A stretch of DNA of 64,000 nt from Siphonodentalium dalli (Eukaryota; Mollusca; Scaphopoda; Gadilida; Siphonodentaliidae). Below the pieces are notes generated by a model. The model was not told the origin of the DNA. It searched no databases and saw only the letters and a program-made list of their open reading frames with translations. The DNA is taken from the NCBI GenBank assembly GCA_032622095.1, contig CP136061.1, forward strand, positions 262,974,077-263,038,076, read 5' to 3'. Position numbers and translations under genes: made by a program. Shown piece after piece: positions 34,867 to 50,624 of this stretch (positions are counted from its first letter, which is position 1; each line of letters begins with the position of its first letter).

Positions 34867-36456
34867 AGCACCAAAATGGCTCTATATGGTCATCAGTGCA
34901 GCATTTTATTGGTGATCCCATTTTATTGACCATAATCAAGATGAAAACATGTTTTTTTTTCGCTGATGGGACGGAAGCGAAGTTGCAGAACGAAAATGTA
35001 AACACCAAATCACCCCATGCATTCACATTTCCCCGTCCCGCGGCGATATTTTTACATAAAATGTTAGATTAACATCTTCTCGACATCATTGCAACATTTT
35101 ATTGACCATAATCAAGATGAAAACATGTTTTTTTTCGCTGATGGGACGGAAGCGAAATTGCAGAACGGGATGGGACGGTATTAGATAGGATGGGACGGTA
35201 TTAGAAAACGCAGAACAGCTAAGATAGACCCCTAAACTTGCTGTTTAGCAATAATACAGCATGTAGCAGCACCAAAATGGCTCTATATGGTCATCAGTGC
35301 AGCATTTTATTGGTGATCCCATTTTATTGACCATATTCAAGATGAAAACATGTTTTTTTTCGCTGATGGGACGGAAGCGAAATTGCAGAACGAAAATGTA
35401 AACAAACACCAAATCACCCCATGCATTCACATTTCCCCGTCCCGCGGCGATATTTTTACATAAAATGTTAGATTAATATCTTCTCGACATCATTGTAACA
35501 TTTTATTGACCATAATCAAGATGAAAACATGTTTTTTTTCGCTGATGGGACGGAAGCGAAATTGCAGAACGGGATGGGACGGTATTAGATAGGATGGGAC
35601 GGTATTAGAAAACGCAGAACAGCTAAGATAGACCCCTAAACTTGCTGTTTAGCAATAATACAGCATGTAGCAGCACCAAAATGGCTCTATATGGTCATCA
35701 GTGCAGCATTTTATTGGTGGTCCCATTTTATTGACCATAATCAAGATGAAAACATGTTTTTTTTCGCTGATGGGACGGAAGCGAAATTGCAGAACGAAAA
35801 TGTAAACAAACACCAAATCACCCCATACATTCACATTTCCCCGTCCCGCGGCGATATTTTTACATAAAATGTTAGATTAACATCTTCTCGACATCATTGT
35901 AACATTTTATTGACCATAATCAAGATGAAAACATGTTTTTTTTCGCTGATGGGACGGAAGCGAAATTGCAGAACGGGATGGGACGGTATTAGATAGGATG
36001 GGACGGTATTAGAAAACGCAGAACAGCTAAGATAGACCCCTAAACTTGCTGTTTAGCAATAATACAGCATGTAGCAGCACCAAAATGGCTCTATATGGTC
36101 ATCAGTGCAGCATTTTATTGGTGATCCCATTTTATTGACCATAATCAAGATGAAAACATGTTTTTTTTCGCTGATGGGACGGAAGCGAAATTGCAGAACG
36201 AAAATGTAAACAAACACCAAATCACCCCATGCATTCACATTTCACCATCCCGCGGCGATATTTTTACATAAAATGTTAGATTAATATCTTCTCGACATCA
36301 TTGTAACATTTTATTGACCATAATCAAGATGAAAACATGTTTTTTTTCGCTGATGGGACGGAAGCGAAATTGCAGAACGGGATGGGACGGTATTAGATAG
36401 GATGGGACGGTATTAGAAAACGCAGAACAGCTAAGATAGACCCCTAAACTTGCTGT

Positions 36457-39400
36457 TTAGCAATAATACAGCATGTAGCAGCACCAAAATGGCTCTATAT
36501 GGTCATCAGTGCAGCATTTTATTGGTGATCCCATTTTATTGACCATAATCAAGATGAAAACATGTTTTTTTTCGCTGATGGGACGGAAGCGAAATTGCAG
36601 AACGAAAATGTAAACAAACACCAAATCACCCCATGCATTCACATTTCCCCGTCCCGCGGCGATATTTTTACATAAAATGTTAGATTAACATATTCTCGAC
36701 ATCATTGTAACATTTTATTGACCATAATCAAGATGAAAACATGTTTTTGTTTCGCTGATGGGACGGAAGCGAAATTGCAGAACGGGATGGGACGGTATTA
36801 GATAGGATGGGACGGTATTAGAAAACGCAGAACAGCTAAGATAGACCCCTAAACTTGCTGTTTAGCAATAATACAGCATGTAGCAGCACCAAAATGGCTC
36901 TATATGGTCATCAGTGCAGCATTTTATTGGTGGTCCCATTTTATTGACCATAATCAAGATGAAAACATGTTTTTTTTCGCTGATGGGACGGAAGCGAAAT
37001 TGCAGAACGAAAATGTAAACAAACACCAAATCACCCCATGCATTCACATTTCCCCGTCTCGCGGCGATATTTTTACATAAAATGTTAGATTAACATCTTC
37101 TCGACATCATTGTAACATTTTATTGACCATAATCAAGATGAAAACATGTTTTTTTTCGCTGATGGGACGGAAGCGAAATTGCAGAACGGGATGGGACGGT
37201 ATTAGATAGGATGGGACGGTATTAGAAAACGCAGAACAGCTAAGATAGACCCCTAAACTTGCTGTTTAGCAATAATACAGCATGTAGCAGCACCAAAATG
37301 GCTCTATATGGTCATCAGTGCAGCATTTTATTGGTGATCCCATTTTATTGACCATAATCAAGATGAAAACATGTTTTTTTTCGCTGATGGGACGGAAGCG
37401 AAATTGCAGAACGAAAATGTAAACACCAAATCACCCCATGCATTCACATTTCCCCGTCCCGCGGCGATATTTTTACATAAAATGTTAGATTAATATCTTC
37501 TCGACATCATTGCAACATTTTATTGACCATAATCAAGATGAAAACATGTTTTTTTTCGCTGATGGGACGGAAGCGAAATTGCAGAACGGGATGGGACGGT
37601 ATTAGATAGGATGGGACGGTATTAGAAAACGCAGAACAGCTAAGATAGACCCCTAAACTTGCTGTTTAGCAATAATACAGCATGTAGCAGCACCAAAATG
37701 GCTCTATATGGTCATCAGTGCAGCATTTTATTGGTGATCCCATTTTATTGACCATAATCAAGATGAAAACATGTTTTTTTTCGCTGATGGGACGGAAGCG
37801 AAATTGCAGAACGAAAATGTAAACACCAAATCACCCCATGCATTCACATTTCCCCGTCCCGCGGCGATATTTTTACATAAAATGTTAGATTAACATCTTC
37901 TCGACATCATTGTAACATTTTATTGACCATAATCAAGATGAAAACATGTTTTTTTTCGCTGATGGGACGGAAGCGAAATTGCAGAACGGGATGGGACGGT
38001 ATTAGATAGGATGGGACGGTATTAGAAAACGCAGAACAGCTAAGATAGACCCCTAAACTTGCTGTTTAGCAATAATACAGCATGTAGCAGCACCAAAATG
38101 GCTCTATATGGTCATCAGTGCAGCATTTTATTGGTGATCCCATTTTATTGACCATAATCAAGATGAAAACATGTTTTTTTTCGCTGATGGGACGGAAGCG
38201 AAATTGCAGAACGAAAATGTAAACAAACACCAAATCACCCCATGCATTCACATTTCACCATCCCGCGGCGATATTTTTACATAAAATGTTAGATTAACAT
38301 CTTCTCGACATCATTGTAACATTTTATTGACCATAATCAAGATGAAAACATGTTTTTTTTTCGCTGATGGGACGGAAGCGAAATTGCAGAACGGGATGGG
38401 ACGGTATTAGATAGGATGGGACGGTATTAGAAAACGCAGAACAGCTAAGATAGACCCCTAAACTTGCTGTTTAGCAATAATACAGCATGTAGCAGCACCA
38501 AAATGGCTCTATATGGTCATCAGTGCAGCATTTTATTGGTGATCCCATTTTATTGACCATAATCAAGATGAAAACATGTTTTTTTTCGCTGATGGGACGG
38601 AAGCGAAATTGCAGAACGAAAATGTAAACAAACACCAAATCACCCCATGCATTCACATTTCACCATCCCGCGGCGATATTTTTACATAAAATGTTAGATT
38701 AACATCTTCTCGACATCATTGTAACATTTTATTGACCATAATCAAGATGAAAACATGTTTTTTTTCGCTGATGGGACGGAAGCGAAATTGCAGAACGAAA
38801 ATGTAAACAAACACCAAATCACCCCATGCATTCACATTTCCCCGTCCCGCGGCGATATTTTTACATAAAATGTTAGATTAACATCTTCTCGACATCATTG
38901 CAACATTTTATTGACCATAATCAAGATGAAAACATGTTTTTTTTCGCTGATGGGACGGAAGCGAAATTGCAGAACGGGATGGGACGGTATTAGATAGGAT
39001 GGGACGGTATTAGAAAACGCAGAACAGCTAAGATAGACCCCTAAACTTGCTGTTTAGCAATAATACAGCATGTAGCAGCACCAAAATGGCTCTATATGGT
39101 CATCAGTGCAGCATTTTATTGGTGATCCCATTTTATTGACCATAATCAAGATGAAAACATGTTTTTTTTCGCTGATGGGACGGAAGCGAAATTGCAGAAC
39201 GAAAATGTAAACACCAAATCACCCCATGCATTCACATTTCCCCGTCCCGCGGCGATATTTTTACATAAAATGTTAGATTAACATCTTCTCGACATCATTG
39301 CAACATTTTATTGACCATAATCAAGATGAAAACATGTTTTTTTTCGCTGATGGGACGGAAGCGAAATTGCAGAACGGGATGGGACGGTATTAGATAGGAT

Positions 39401-40661
39401 GGGACGGTATTAGAAAACGCAGAACAGCTAAGATAGACCCCTAAACTTGCTGTTTAGCAATAATACAGCATGTAGCAGCACCAAAATGGCTCTATATGGT
39501 CATCAGTGCAGCATTTTATTGGTGATCCCATTTTATTGACCATAATCAAGATGAAAACATGTTTTTTTTCGCTGATGGGACGGAAGCGAAATTGCAGAAC
39601 GAAAATGTAAACACCAAATCACCCCATGCATTCACATTTCCCCGTCCCGCGGCGATATTTTTACATAAAATGTTAGATTAATATCTTCTCGACATCATTG
39701 TAACATTTTATTGACCATAATCAAGATGAAAACATGTTTTTTTTCGCTGATGGGACGGAAGCGAAATTGCAGAACGGGATGGAACGGTATTAGATAGGAT
39801 GGGACGGTATTAGAAAACGCAGAACAGCTAAGATAGACCCCTAAACTTGCTGTTTAGCAATAATACAGCATGTAGCAGCACCAAAATGGCTCTATATGGT
39901 CATCAGTGCAGCATTTTATTGGTGATCCCATTTTATTGACCATAATCAAGATGAAAACATGTTTTTTTTCGCTGATGGGACGGAAGCGAAATTGCAGAAC
40001 GAAAATGTAAACAAACACCAAATCACCCCATGCATTCACATTTCACCATCCCGCGGCGATATTTTTACATAAAATGTTAGATTAACATCTTCTCGACATC
40101 ATTGTAACATTTTATTGACCATAATCAAGATGAAAACATGTTTTTTTTCGCTGATGGGACGGAAGCGAAATTGCAGAACGGGATGGGACGGTATTAGATA
40201 GGATGGGACGGTATTAGAAAACGCAGAACAGCTAAGATAGACCCCTAAACTTGCTGTTTAGCAATAATACAGCATGTAGCAGCACCAAAATGGCTCTATA
40301 TGGTCATCAGTGCAGCATTTTATTGGTGATCCCATTTTATTGACCATAATCAAGATGAAAACATGTTTTTTTTCGCTGATGGGACGGAAGCGAAATTGCA
40401 GAACGAAAATGTAAACAAACACCAAATCACCCCATACATTCACATTTCCCCGTCCCGCGGCGATATTTTTACATAAAATGTTAGATTAACATCTTCTCGA
40501 CATCATTGTAACATTTTATTGACCATAATCAAGATGAAAACATGTTTTTTTTCGCTGATGGGACGGAAGCGAAATTACAGAACGGGATGGGACGGTATTA
40601 GATAGGATGGGACGGTATTAGAAAACGCAGAACAGCTAAGATAGACCCCTAAACTTGCTGT
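36457..40661 (+). repeat. 4205 bp higher-order repeat, copy 1
   Basis: Marker monomers recur 4205 bp later: 36457 and 40662 (both followed by ACATATTC), 36862 and 41067 (GTGGTCCC with GTCTCGCGG), 38066 and 42271, 38471 and 42676, 39854 and 44059. The unit is ten full monomers plus one extra X. Confidence 0.85.
38641..38819 (+). repeat. Extra half-monomer X (179 bp), block D
   Basis: CACCCCATGC occurs at 38641 and again at 38820 with no Y segment between. The first of the pair carries the CACCATCCC marker. Confidence 0.86.
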
Positions 40662-43600
40662 TTAGCAATAATACAGCATGTAGCAGCACCAAAATGGCTC
40701 TATATGGTCATCAGTGCAGCATTTTATTGGTGATCCCATTTTATTGACCATAATCAAGATGAAAACATGTTTTTTTTCGCTGATGGGACGGAAGCGAAAT
40801 TGCAGAACGAAAATGTAAACAAACACCAAATCACCCCATGCATTCACATTTCCCCGTCCCGCGGCGATATTTTTACATAAAATGTTAGATTAACATATTC
40901 TCGACATCATTGTAACATTTTATTGACCATAATCAAGATGAAAACATGTTTTTGTTTCGCTGATGGGACGGAAGCGAAATTGCAGAACGGGATGGGACGG
41001 TATTAGATAGGATGGGACGGTATTAGAAAACGCAGAACAGCTAAGATAGACCCCTAAACTTGCTGTTTAGCAATAATACAGCATGTAGCAGCACCAAAAT
41101 GGCTCTATATGGTCATCAGTGCAGCATTTTATTGGTGGTCCCATTTTATTGACCATAATCAAGATGAAAACATGTTTTTTTTCGCTGATGGGACGGAAGC
41201 GAAATTGCAGAACGAAAATGTAAACAAACACCAAATCACCCCATGCATTCACATTTCCCCGTCTCGCGGCGATATTTTTACATAAAATGTTAGATTAACA
41301 TCTTCTCGACATCATTGTAACATTTTATTGACCATAATCAAGATGAAAACATGTTTTTTTTCGCTGATGGGACGGAAGCGAAATTGCAGAACGGGATGGG
41401 ACGGTATTAGATAGGATGGGACGGTATTAGAAAACGCAGAACAGCTAAGATAGACCCCTAAACTTGCTGTTTAGCAATAATACAGCATGTAGCAGCACCA
41501 AAATGGCTCTATATGGTCATCAGTGCAGCATTTTATTGGTGATCCCATTTTATTGACCATAATCAAGATGAAAACATGTTTTTTTTCGCTGATGGGACGG
41601 AAGCGAAATTGCAGAACGAAAATGTAAACACCAAATCACCCCATGCATTCACATTTCCCCGTCCCGCGGCGATATTTTTACATAAAATGTTAGATTAATA
41701 TCTTCTCGACATCATTGCAACATTTTATTGACCATAATCAAGATGAAAACATGTTTTTTTTCGCTGATGGGACGGAAGCGAAATTGCAGAACGGGATGGG
41801 ACGGTATTAGATAGGATGGGACGGTATTAGAAAACGCAGAACAGCTAAGATAGACCCCTAAACTTGCTGTTTAGCAATAATACAGCATGTAGCAGCACCA
41901 AAATGGCTCTATATGGTCATCAGTGCAGCATTTTATTGGTGATCCCATTTTATTGACCATAATCAAGATGAAAACATGTTTTTTTTCGCTGATGGGACGG
42001 AAGCGAAATTGCAGAACGAAAATGTAAACACCAAATCACCCCATGCATTCACATTTCCCCGTCCCGCGGCGATATTTTTACATAAAATGTTAGATTAACA
42101 TCTTCTCGACATCATTGTAACATTTTATTGACCATAATCAAGATGAAAACATGTTTTTTTTCGCTGATGGGACGGAAGCGAAATTGCAGAACGGGATGGG
42201 ACGGTATTAGATAGGATGGGACGGTATTAGAAAACGCAGAACAGCTAAGATAGACCCCTAAACTTGCTGTTTAGCAATAATACAGCATGTAGCAGCACCA
42301 AAATGGCTCTATATGGTCATCAGTGCAGCATTTTATTGGTGATCCCATTTTATTGACCATAATCAAGATGAAAACATGTTTTTTTTCGCTGATGGGACGG
42401 AAGCGAAATTGCAGAACGAAAATGTAAACAAACACCAAATCACCCCATGCATTCACATTTCACCATCCCGCGGCGATATTTTTACATAAAATGTTAGATT
42501 AACATCTTCTCGACATCATTGTAACATTTTATTGACCATAATCAAGATGAAAACATGTTTTTTTTTCGCTGATGGGACGGAAGCGAAATTGCAGAACGGG
42601 ATGGGACGGTATTAGATAGGATGGGACGGTATTAGAAAACGCAGAACAGCTAAGATAGACCCCTAAACTTGCTGTTTAGCAATAATACAGCATGTAGCAG
42701 CACCAAAATGGCTCTATATGGTCATCAGTGCAGCATTTTATTGGTGATCCCATTTTATTGACCATAATCAAGATGAAAACATGTTTTTTTTCGCTGATGG
42801 GACGGAAGCGAAATTGCAGAACGAAAATGTAAACAAACACCAAATCACCCCATGCATTCACATTTCACCATCCCGCGGCGATATTTTTACATAAAATGTT
42901 AGATTAACATCTTCTCGACATCATTGTAACATTTTATTGACCATAATCAAGATGAAAACATGTTTTTTTTCGCTGATGGGACGGAAGCGAAATTGCAGAA
43001 CGAAAATGTAAACAAACACCAAATCACCCCATGCATTCACATTTCCCCGTCCCGCGGCGATATTTTTACATAAAATGTTAGATTAACATCTTCTCGACAT
43101 CATTGCAACATTTTATTGACCATAATCAAGATGAAAACATGTTTTTTTTCGCTGATGGGACGGAAGCGAAATTGCAGAACGGGATGGGACGGTATTAGAT
43201 AGGATGGGACGGTATTAGAAAACGCAGAACAGCTAAGATAGACCCCTAAACTTGCTGTTTAGCAATAATACAGCATGTAGCAGCACCAAAATGGCTCTAT
43301 ATGGTCATCAGTGCAGCATTTTATTGGTGATCCCATTTTATTGACCATAATCAAGATGAAAACATGTTTTTTTTCGCTGATGGGACGGAAGCGAAATTGC
43401 AGAACGAAAATGTAAACACCAAATCACCCCATGCATTCACATTTCCCCGTCCCGCGGCGATATTTTTACATAAAATGTTAGATTAACATCTTCTCGACAT
43501 CATTGCAACATTTTATTGACCATAATCAAGATGAAAACATGTTTTTTTTCGCTGATGGGACGGAAGCGAAATTGCAGAACGGGATGGGACGGTATTAGAT

Positions 43601-44866
43601 AGGATGGGACGGTATTAGAAAACGCAGAACAGCTAAGATAGACCCCTAAACTTGCTGTTTAGCAATAATACAGCATGTAGCAGCACCAAAATGGCTCTAT
43701 ATGGTCATCAGTGCAGCATTTTATTGGTGATCCCATTTTATTGACCATAATCAAGATGAAAACATGTTTTTTTTCGCTGATGGGACGGAAGCGAAATTGC
43801 AGAACGAAAATGTAAACACCAAATCACCCCATGCATTCACATTTCCCCGTCCCGCGGCGATATTTTTACATAAAATGTTAGATTAATATCTTCTCGACAT
43901 CATTGTAACATTTTATTGACCATAATCAAGATGAAAACATGTTTTTTTTCGCTGATGGGACGGAAGCGAAATTGCAGAACGGGATGGAACGGTATTAGAT
44001 AGGATGGGACGGTATTAGAAAACGCAGAACAGCTAAGATAGACCCCTAAACTTGCTGTTTAGCAATAATACAGCATGTAGCAGCACCAAAATGGCTCTAT
44101 ATGGTCATCAGTGCAGCATTTTATTGGTGATCCCATTTTATTGACCATAATCAAGATGAAAACATGTTTTTTTTCGCTGATGGGACGGAAGCGAAATTGC
44201 AGAACGAAAATGTAAACAAACACCAAATCACCCCATGCATTCACATTTCACCATCCCGCGGCGATATTTTTACATAAAATGTTAGATTAACATCTTCTCG
44301 ACATCATTGTAACATTTTATTGACCATAATCAAGATGAAAACATGTTTTTTTTCGCTGATGGGACGGAAGCGAAATTGCAGAACGGGATGGGACGGTATT
44401 AGATAGGATGGGACGGTATTAGAAAACGCAGAACAGCTAAGATAGACCCCTAAACTTGCTGTTTAGCAATAATACAGCATGTAGCAGCACCAAAATGGCT
44501 CTATATGGTCATCAGTGCAGCATTTTATTGGTGATCCCATTTTATTGACCATAATCAAGATGAAAACATGTTTTTTTTCGCTGATGGGACGGAAGCGAAA
44601 TTGCAGAACGAAAATGTAAACAAACACCAAATCACCCCATACATTCACATTTCCCCGTCCCGCGGCGATATTTTTACATAAAATGTTAGATTAACATCTT
44701 CTCGACATCATTGTAACATTTTATTGACCATAATCAAGATGAAAACATGTTTTTTTTCGCTGATGGGACGGAAGCGAAATTACAGAACGGGATGGGACGG
44801 TATTAGATAGGATGGGACGGTATTAGAAAACGCAGAACAGCTAAGATAGACCCCTAAACTTGCTGT
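40662..44866 (+). repeat. 4205 bp higher-order repeat, copy 2
   Basis: This keeps the marker order of copy 1, including GGATGGAACGG near 43983 and the extra X at 42846. A third, shortened version follows: 46067 and 46472 lie 3796 bp after their partners and 47455 and 47859 lie 3396 bp after theirs, showing loss of about one monomer at two steps. Confidence 0.84.
42846..43024 (+). repeat. Extra half-monomer X (179 bp), block D
   Basis: This is the counterpart of 38641-38819 in the second 4205 bp unit, at exactly that offset. Confidence 0.86.
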
Positions 44867-46641
44867 TTAGCAATAATACAGCATGTAGCAGCACCAAAAT
44901 GGCTCTATATGGTCATCAGTGCAGCATTTTATTGGTGATCCCATTTTATTGACCATAATCAAGATGAAAACATGTTTTTTTTCGCTGATGGGACGGAAGC
45001 GAAATTGCAGAACGAAAATGTAAACACCAAATCACCCCATGCATTCACATTTCCCCGTCCCGCGGCGATATTTTTACATAAAATGTTAGATTAATATCTT
45101 CTCGACATCATTGCAACATTTTATTGACCATAATCAAGATGAAAACATGTTTTTTTTCGCTGATGGGACGGAAGCGAAATTGCAGAACGGGATGGGACGG
45201 TATTAGATAGGATGGGACGGTATTAGAAAACGCAGAACAGCTAAGATAGACCCCTAAACTTGCTGTTTAGCAATAATACAGCATGTAGCAGCACCAAAAT
45301 GGCTCTATATGGTCATCAGTGCAGCATTTTATTGGTGATCCCATTTTATTGACCATAATCAAGATGAAAACATGTTTTTTTTCGCTGATGGGACGGAAGC
45401 GAAATTGCAGAACGAAAATGTAAACACCAAATCACCCCATGCATTCACATTTCCCCGTCCCGCGGCGATATTTTTACATAAAATGTTAGATTAACATCTT
45501 CTCGACATCATTGTAACATTTTATTGACCATAATCAAGATGAAAACATGTTTTTTTTCGCTGATGGGACGGAAGCGAAATTGCAGAACGGGATGGGACGG
45601 TATTAGATAGGATGGGACGGTATTAGAAAACGCAGAACAGCTAAGATAGACCCCTAAACTTGCTGTTTAGCAATAATACAGCATGTAGCAGCACCAAAAT
45701 GGCTCTATATGGTCATCAGTGCAGCATTTTATTGGTGATCCCATTTTATTGACCATAATCAAGATGAAAACATGTTTTTTTTCGCTGATGGGACGGAAGC
45801 GAAATTGCAGAACGAAAATGTAAACACCAAATCACCCCATGCATTCACATTTCCCCGTCCCGCGGCGATATTTTTACATAAAATGTTAGATTAACATCTT
45901 CTCGACATCATTGTAACATTTTATTGACCATAATCAAGATGAAAACATGTTTTTTTTCGCTGATGGGACGGAAGCGAAATTGCAGAACGGGATGGGACGG
46001 TATTAGATAGGATGGGACGGTATTAGAAAACGCAGAACAGCTAAGATAGACCCCTAAACTTGCTGTTTAGCAATAATACAGCATGTAGCAGCACCAAAAT
46101 GGCTCTATATGGTCATCAGTGCAGCATTTTATTGGTGATCCCATTTTATTGACCATAATCAAGATGAAAACATGTTTTTTTTCGCTGATGGGACGGAAGC
46201 GAAATTGCAGAACGAAAATGTAAACAAACACCAAATCACCCCATGCATTCACATTTCACCATCCCGCGGCGATATTTTTACATAAAATGTTAGATTAACA
46301 TCTTCTCGACATCATTGTAACATTTTATTGACCATAATCAAGATGAAAACATGTTTTTTTTTCGCTGATGGGACGGAAGCGAAATTGCAGAACGGGATGG
46401 GACGGTATTAGATAGGATGGGACGGTATTAGAAAACGCAGAACAGCTAAGATAGACCCCTAAACTTGCTGTTTAGCAATAATACAGCATGTAGCAGCACC
46501 AAAATGGCTCTATATGGTCATCAGTGCAGCATTTTATTGGTGATCCCATTTTATTGACCATAATCAAGATGAAAACATGTTTTTTTTCGCTGATGGGACG
46601 GAAGCGAAATTGCAGAACGAAAATGTAAACAAACACCAAAT

Positions 46642-46820
46642 CACCCCATGCATTCACATTTCACCATCCCGCGGCGATATTTTTACATAAAATGTTAGAT
46701 TAACATCTTCTCGACATCATTGTAACATTTTATTGACCATAATCAAGATGAAAACATGTTTTTTTTCGCTGATGGGACGGAAGCGAAATTGCAGAACGAA
46801 AATGTAAACAAACACCAAAT
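46642..46820 (+). repeat. Extra half-monomer X (179 bp), block D
   Basis: This is the third member of the series, 3796 bp after the second, with the same CACCATCCC marker. Confidence 0.86.
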
Positions 46821-48432
46821 CACCCCATGCATTCACATTTCCCCGTCCCGCGGCGATATTTTTACATAAAATGTTAGATTAACATCTTCTCGACATCATT
46901 GCAACATTTTATTGACCATAATCAAGATGAAAACATGTTTTTTTTCGCTGATGGGACGGAAGCGAAATTGCAGAACGGGATGGGACGGTATTAGATAGGA
47001 TGGGACGGTATTAGAAAACGCAGAACAGCTAAGATAGACCCCTAAACTTGCTGTTTAGCAATAATACAGCATGTAGCAGCACCAAAATGGCTCTATATGG
47101 TCATCAGTGCAGCATTTTATTGGTGATCCCATTTTATTGACCATAATCAAGATGAAAACATGTTTTTTTTCGCTGATGGGACGGAAGCGAAATTGCAGAA
47201 CGAAAATGTAAACACCAAATCACCCCATGCATTCACATTTCCCCGTCCCGCGGCGATATTTTTACATAAAATGTTAGATTAATATCTTCTCGACATCATT
47301 GTAACATTTTATTGACCATAATCAAGATGAAAACATGTTTTTTTTCGCTGATGGGACGGAAGCGAAATTGCAGAACGGGATGGAACGGTATTAGATAGGA
47401 TGGGACGGTATTAGAAAACGCAGAACAGCTAAGATAGACCCCTAAACTTGCTGTTTAGCAATAATACAGCATGTAGCAGCACCAAAATGGCTCTATATGG
47501 TCATCAGTGCAGCATTTTATTGGTGATCCCATTTTATTGACCATAATCAAGATGAAAACATGTTTTTTTTCGCTGATGGGACGGAAGCGAAATTGCAGAA
47601 CGAAAATGTAAACAAACACCAAATCACCCCATGCATTCACATTTCACCATCCCGCGGCGATATTTTTACATAAAATGTTAGATTAACATCTTCTCGACAT
47701 CATTGTAACATTTTATTGACCATAATCAAGATGAAAACATGTTTTTTTTCGCTGATGGGACGGAAGCGAAATTGCAGAACGGGATGGGACGGTATTAGAT
47801 AGGATGGGACGGTATTAGAAAACGCAGAACAGCTAAGATAGACCCCTAAACTTGCTGTTTAGCAATAATACAGCATGTAGCAGCACCAAAATGGCTCTAT
47901 ATGGTCATCAGTGCAGCATTTTATTGGTGATCCCATTTTATTGACCATAATCAAGATGAAAACATGTTTTTTTTCGCTGATGGGACGGAAGCGAAATTGC
48001 AGAACGAAAATGTAAACAAACACCAAATCACCCCATACATTCACATTTCCCCGTCCCGCGGCGATATTTTTACATAAAATGTTAGATTAACATCTTCTCG
48101 ACATCATTGTAACATTTTATTGACCATAATCAAGATGAAAACATGTTTTTTTTCGCTGATGGGACGGAAGCGAAATTACAGAACGGGATGGGACGGTATT
48201 AGATAGGATGGGACGGTATTAGAAAACGCAGAACAGCTAAGATAGACCCCTAAACTTGCTGTTTAGCAATAATACAGCATGTAGCAGCACCAAAATGGCT
48301 CTATATGGTCATCAGTGCAGCATTTTATTGGTGGTCCCATTTTATTGACCATAATCAAGATGAAAACATGTTTTTTTTCGCTGATGGGACGGAAGCGAAA
48401 TTGCAGAACGAAAATGTAAACAAACACCAAAT

Positions 48433-48611
48433 CACCCCATGCATTCACATTTCACCATCCCGCGGCGATATTTTTACATAAAATGTTAGATTAACATCTT
48501 CTCGACATCAATGTAACATTTTATTGACCATAATCAAGATGAAAACATGTTTTTTTTCGCTGATGGGACGGAAGCGAAATTGCAGAACGAAAATGTAAAC
48601 AAACACCAAAT
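48433..48611 (+). repeat. Extra half-monomer X (179 bp) with CATCAATG marker
   Basis: This copy has CATCAATGTAAC where most have CATCATTGTAAC. The same change, in complement, marks the extra X segments of the inverted block C. Confidence 0.86.
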
Positions 48612-50624
48612 CACCCCATGCATTCACATTTCCCCGTCCCGCGGCGATATTTTTACATAAAATGTTAGATTAATATCTTCTCGACATCATTGTAACATTT
48701 TATTGACCATAATCAAGATGAAAACATGTTTTTTTTCGCTGATGGGACGGAAGCGAAATTGCAGAACGGGATGGGACGGTATTAGATAGGATGGGACGGT
48801 ATTAGAAAACGCAGAACAGCTAAGATAGACCCCTAAACTTGCTGTTTAGCAATAATACAGCATGTAGCAGCACCAAAATGGCTCTATATGGTCATCAGTG
48901 CAGCATTTTATTGGTGATCCCATTTTATTGACCATAATCAAGATGAAAACATGTTTTTTTTCGCTGATGGGACGGAAGCGAAATTGCAGAACGAAAATGT
49001 AAACAAACACCAAATCACCCCATGCATTCACATTTCCCCGTCCCGCGGCGATATTTTTACATAAAATGTTAGATTAACATCTTCTCGACATCATTGTAAC
49101 ATTTTATTGACCATAATCAAGATGAAAACATGTTTTTTTTTCGCTGATGGGACGGAAGCGAAATTGCAGAACGGGATGGGACGGTATTAGATAGGATGGG
49201 ACGGTATTAGAAAACGCAGAACAGCTAAGATAGACCCCTAAACTTGCTGTTTAGCAATAATACAGCATGTAGCAGCACCAAAATGGCTCTATATGGTCAT
49301 CAGTGCAGCATTTTATTGGTGGTCCCATTTTATTGACCATAATCAAGATGAAAACATGTTTTTTTTCGCTGATGGGACGGAAGCGAAATTGCAGAACGAA
49401 AATGTAAACAAACACCAAATCACCCCATGCATTCACATTTCCCCGTCTCGCGGCGATATTTTTACATAAAATGTTAGATTAACATCTTCTCGACATCATT
49501 GTAACATTTTATTGACCATAATCAAGATGAAAACATGTTTTTTTTCGCTGATGGGACGGAAGCGAAATTGCAGAACGGGATGGGACGGTATTAGATAGGA
49601 TGGGACGGTATTAGAAAACGCAGAACAGCTAAGATAGACCCCTAAACTTGCTGTTTAGCAATAATACAGCATGTAGCAGCACCAAAATGGCTCTATATGG
49701 TCATCAGTGCAGCATTTTATTGGTGATCCCATTTTATTGACCATAATCAAGATGAAAACATGTTTTTTTTCGCTGATGGGACGGAAGCGAAATTGCAGAA
49801 CGAAAATGTAAACACCAAATCACCCCATGCATTCACATTTCCCCGTCCCGCGGCGATATTTTTACATAAAATGTTAGATTAATATCTTCTCGACATCATT
49901 GCAACATTTTATTGACCATAATCAAGATGAAAACATGTTTTTTTTCGCTGATGGGACGGAAGCGAAATTGCAGAACGGGATGGGACGGTATTAGATAGGA
50001 TGGGACGGTATTAGAAAACGCAGAACAGCTAAGATAGACCCCTAAACTTGCTGTTTAGCAATAATACAGCATGTAGCAGCACCAAAATGGCTCTATATGG
50101 TCATCAGTGCAGCATTTTATTGGTGATCCCATTTTATTGACCATAATCAAGATGAAAACATGTTTTTTTTCGCTGATGGGACGGAAGCGAAATTGCAGAA
50201 CGAAAATGTAAACACCAAATCACCCCATGCATTCACATTTCCCCGTCCCGCGGCGATATTTTTACATAAAATGTTAGATTAACATCTTCTCGACATCATT
50301 GTAACATTTTATTGACCATAATCAAGATGAAAACATGTTTTTTTTCGCTGATGGGACGGAAGCGAAATTGCAGAACGGGATGGGACGGTATTAGATAGGA
50401 TGGGACGGTATTAGAAAACGCAGAACAGCTAAGATAGACCCCTAAACTTGCTGTTTAGCAATAATACAGCATGTAGCAGCACCAAAATGGCTCTATATGG
50501 TCATCAGTGCAGCATTTTATTGGTGATCCCAATTTAATGACCATAATCAAGATGAAAACATGTTTTTTTTCGCTGATGGGACGGAAGCGAAATTGCAGAA
50601 CGAAAATGTAAACAAACACCAAAT

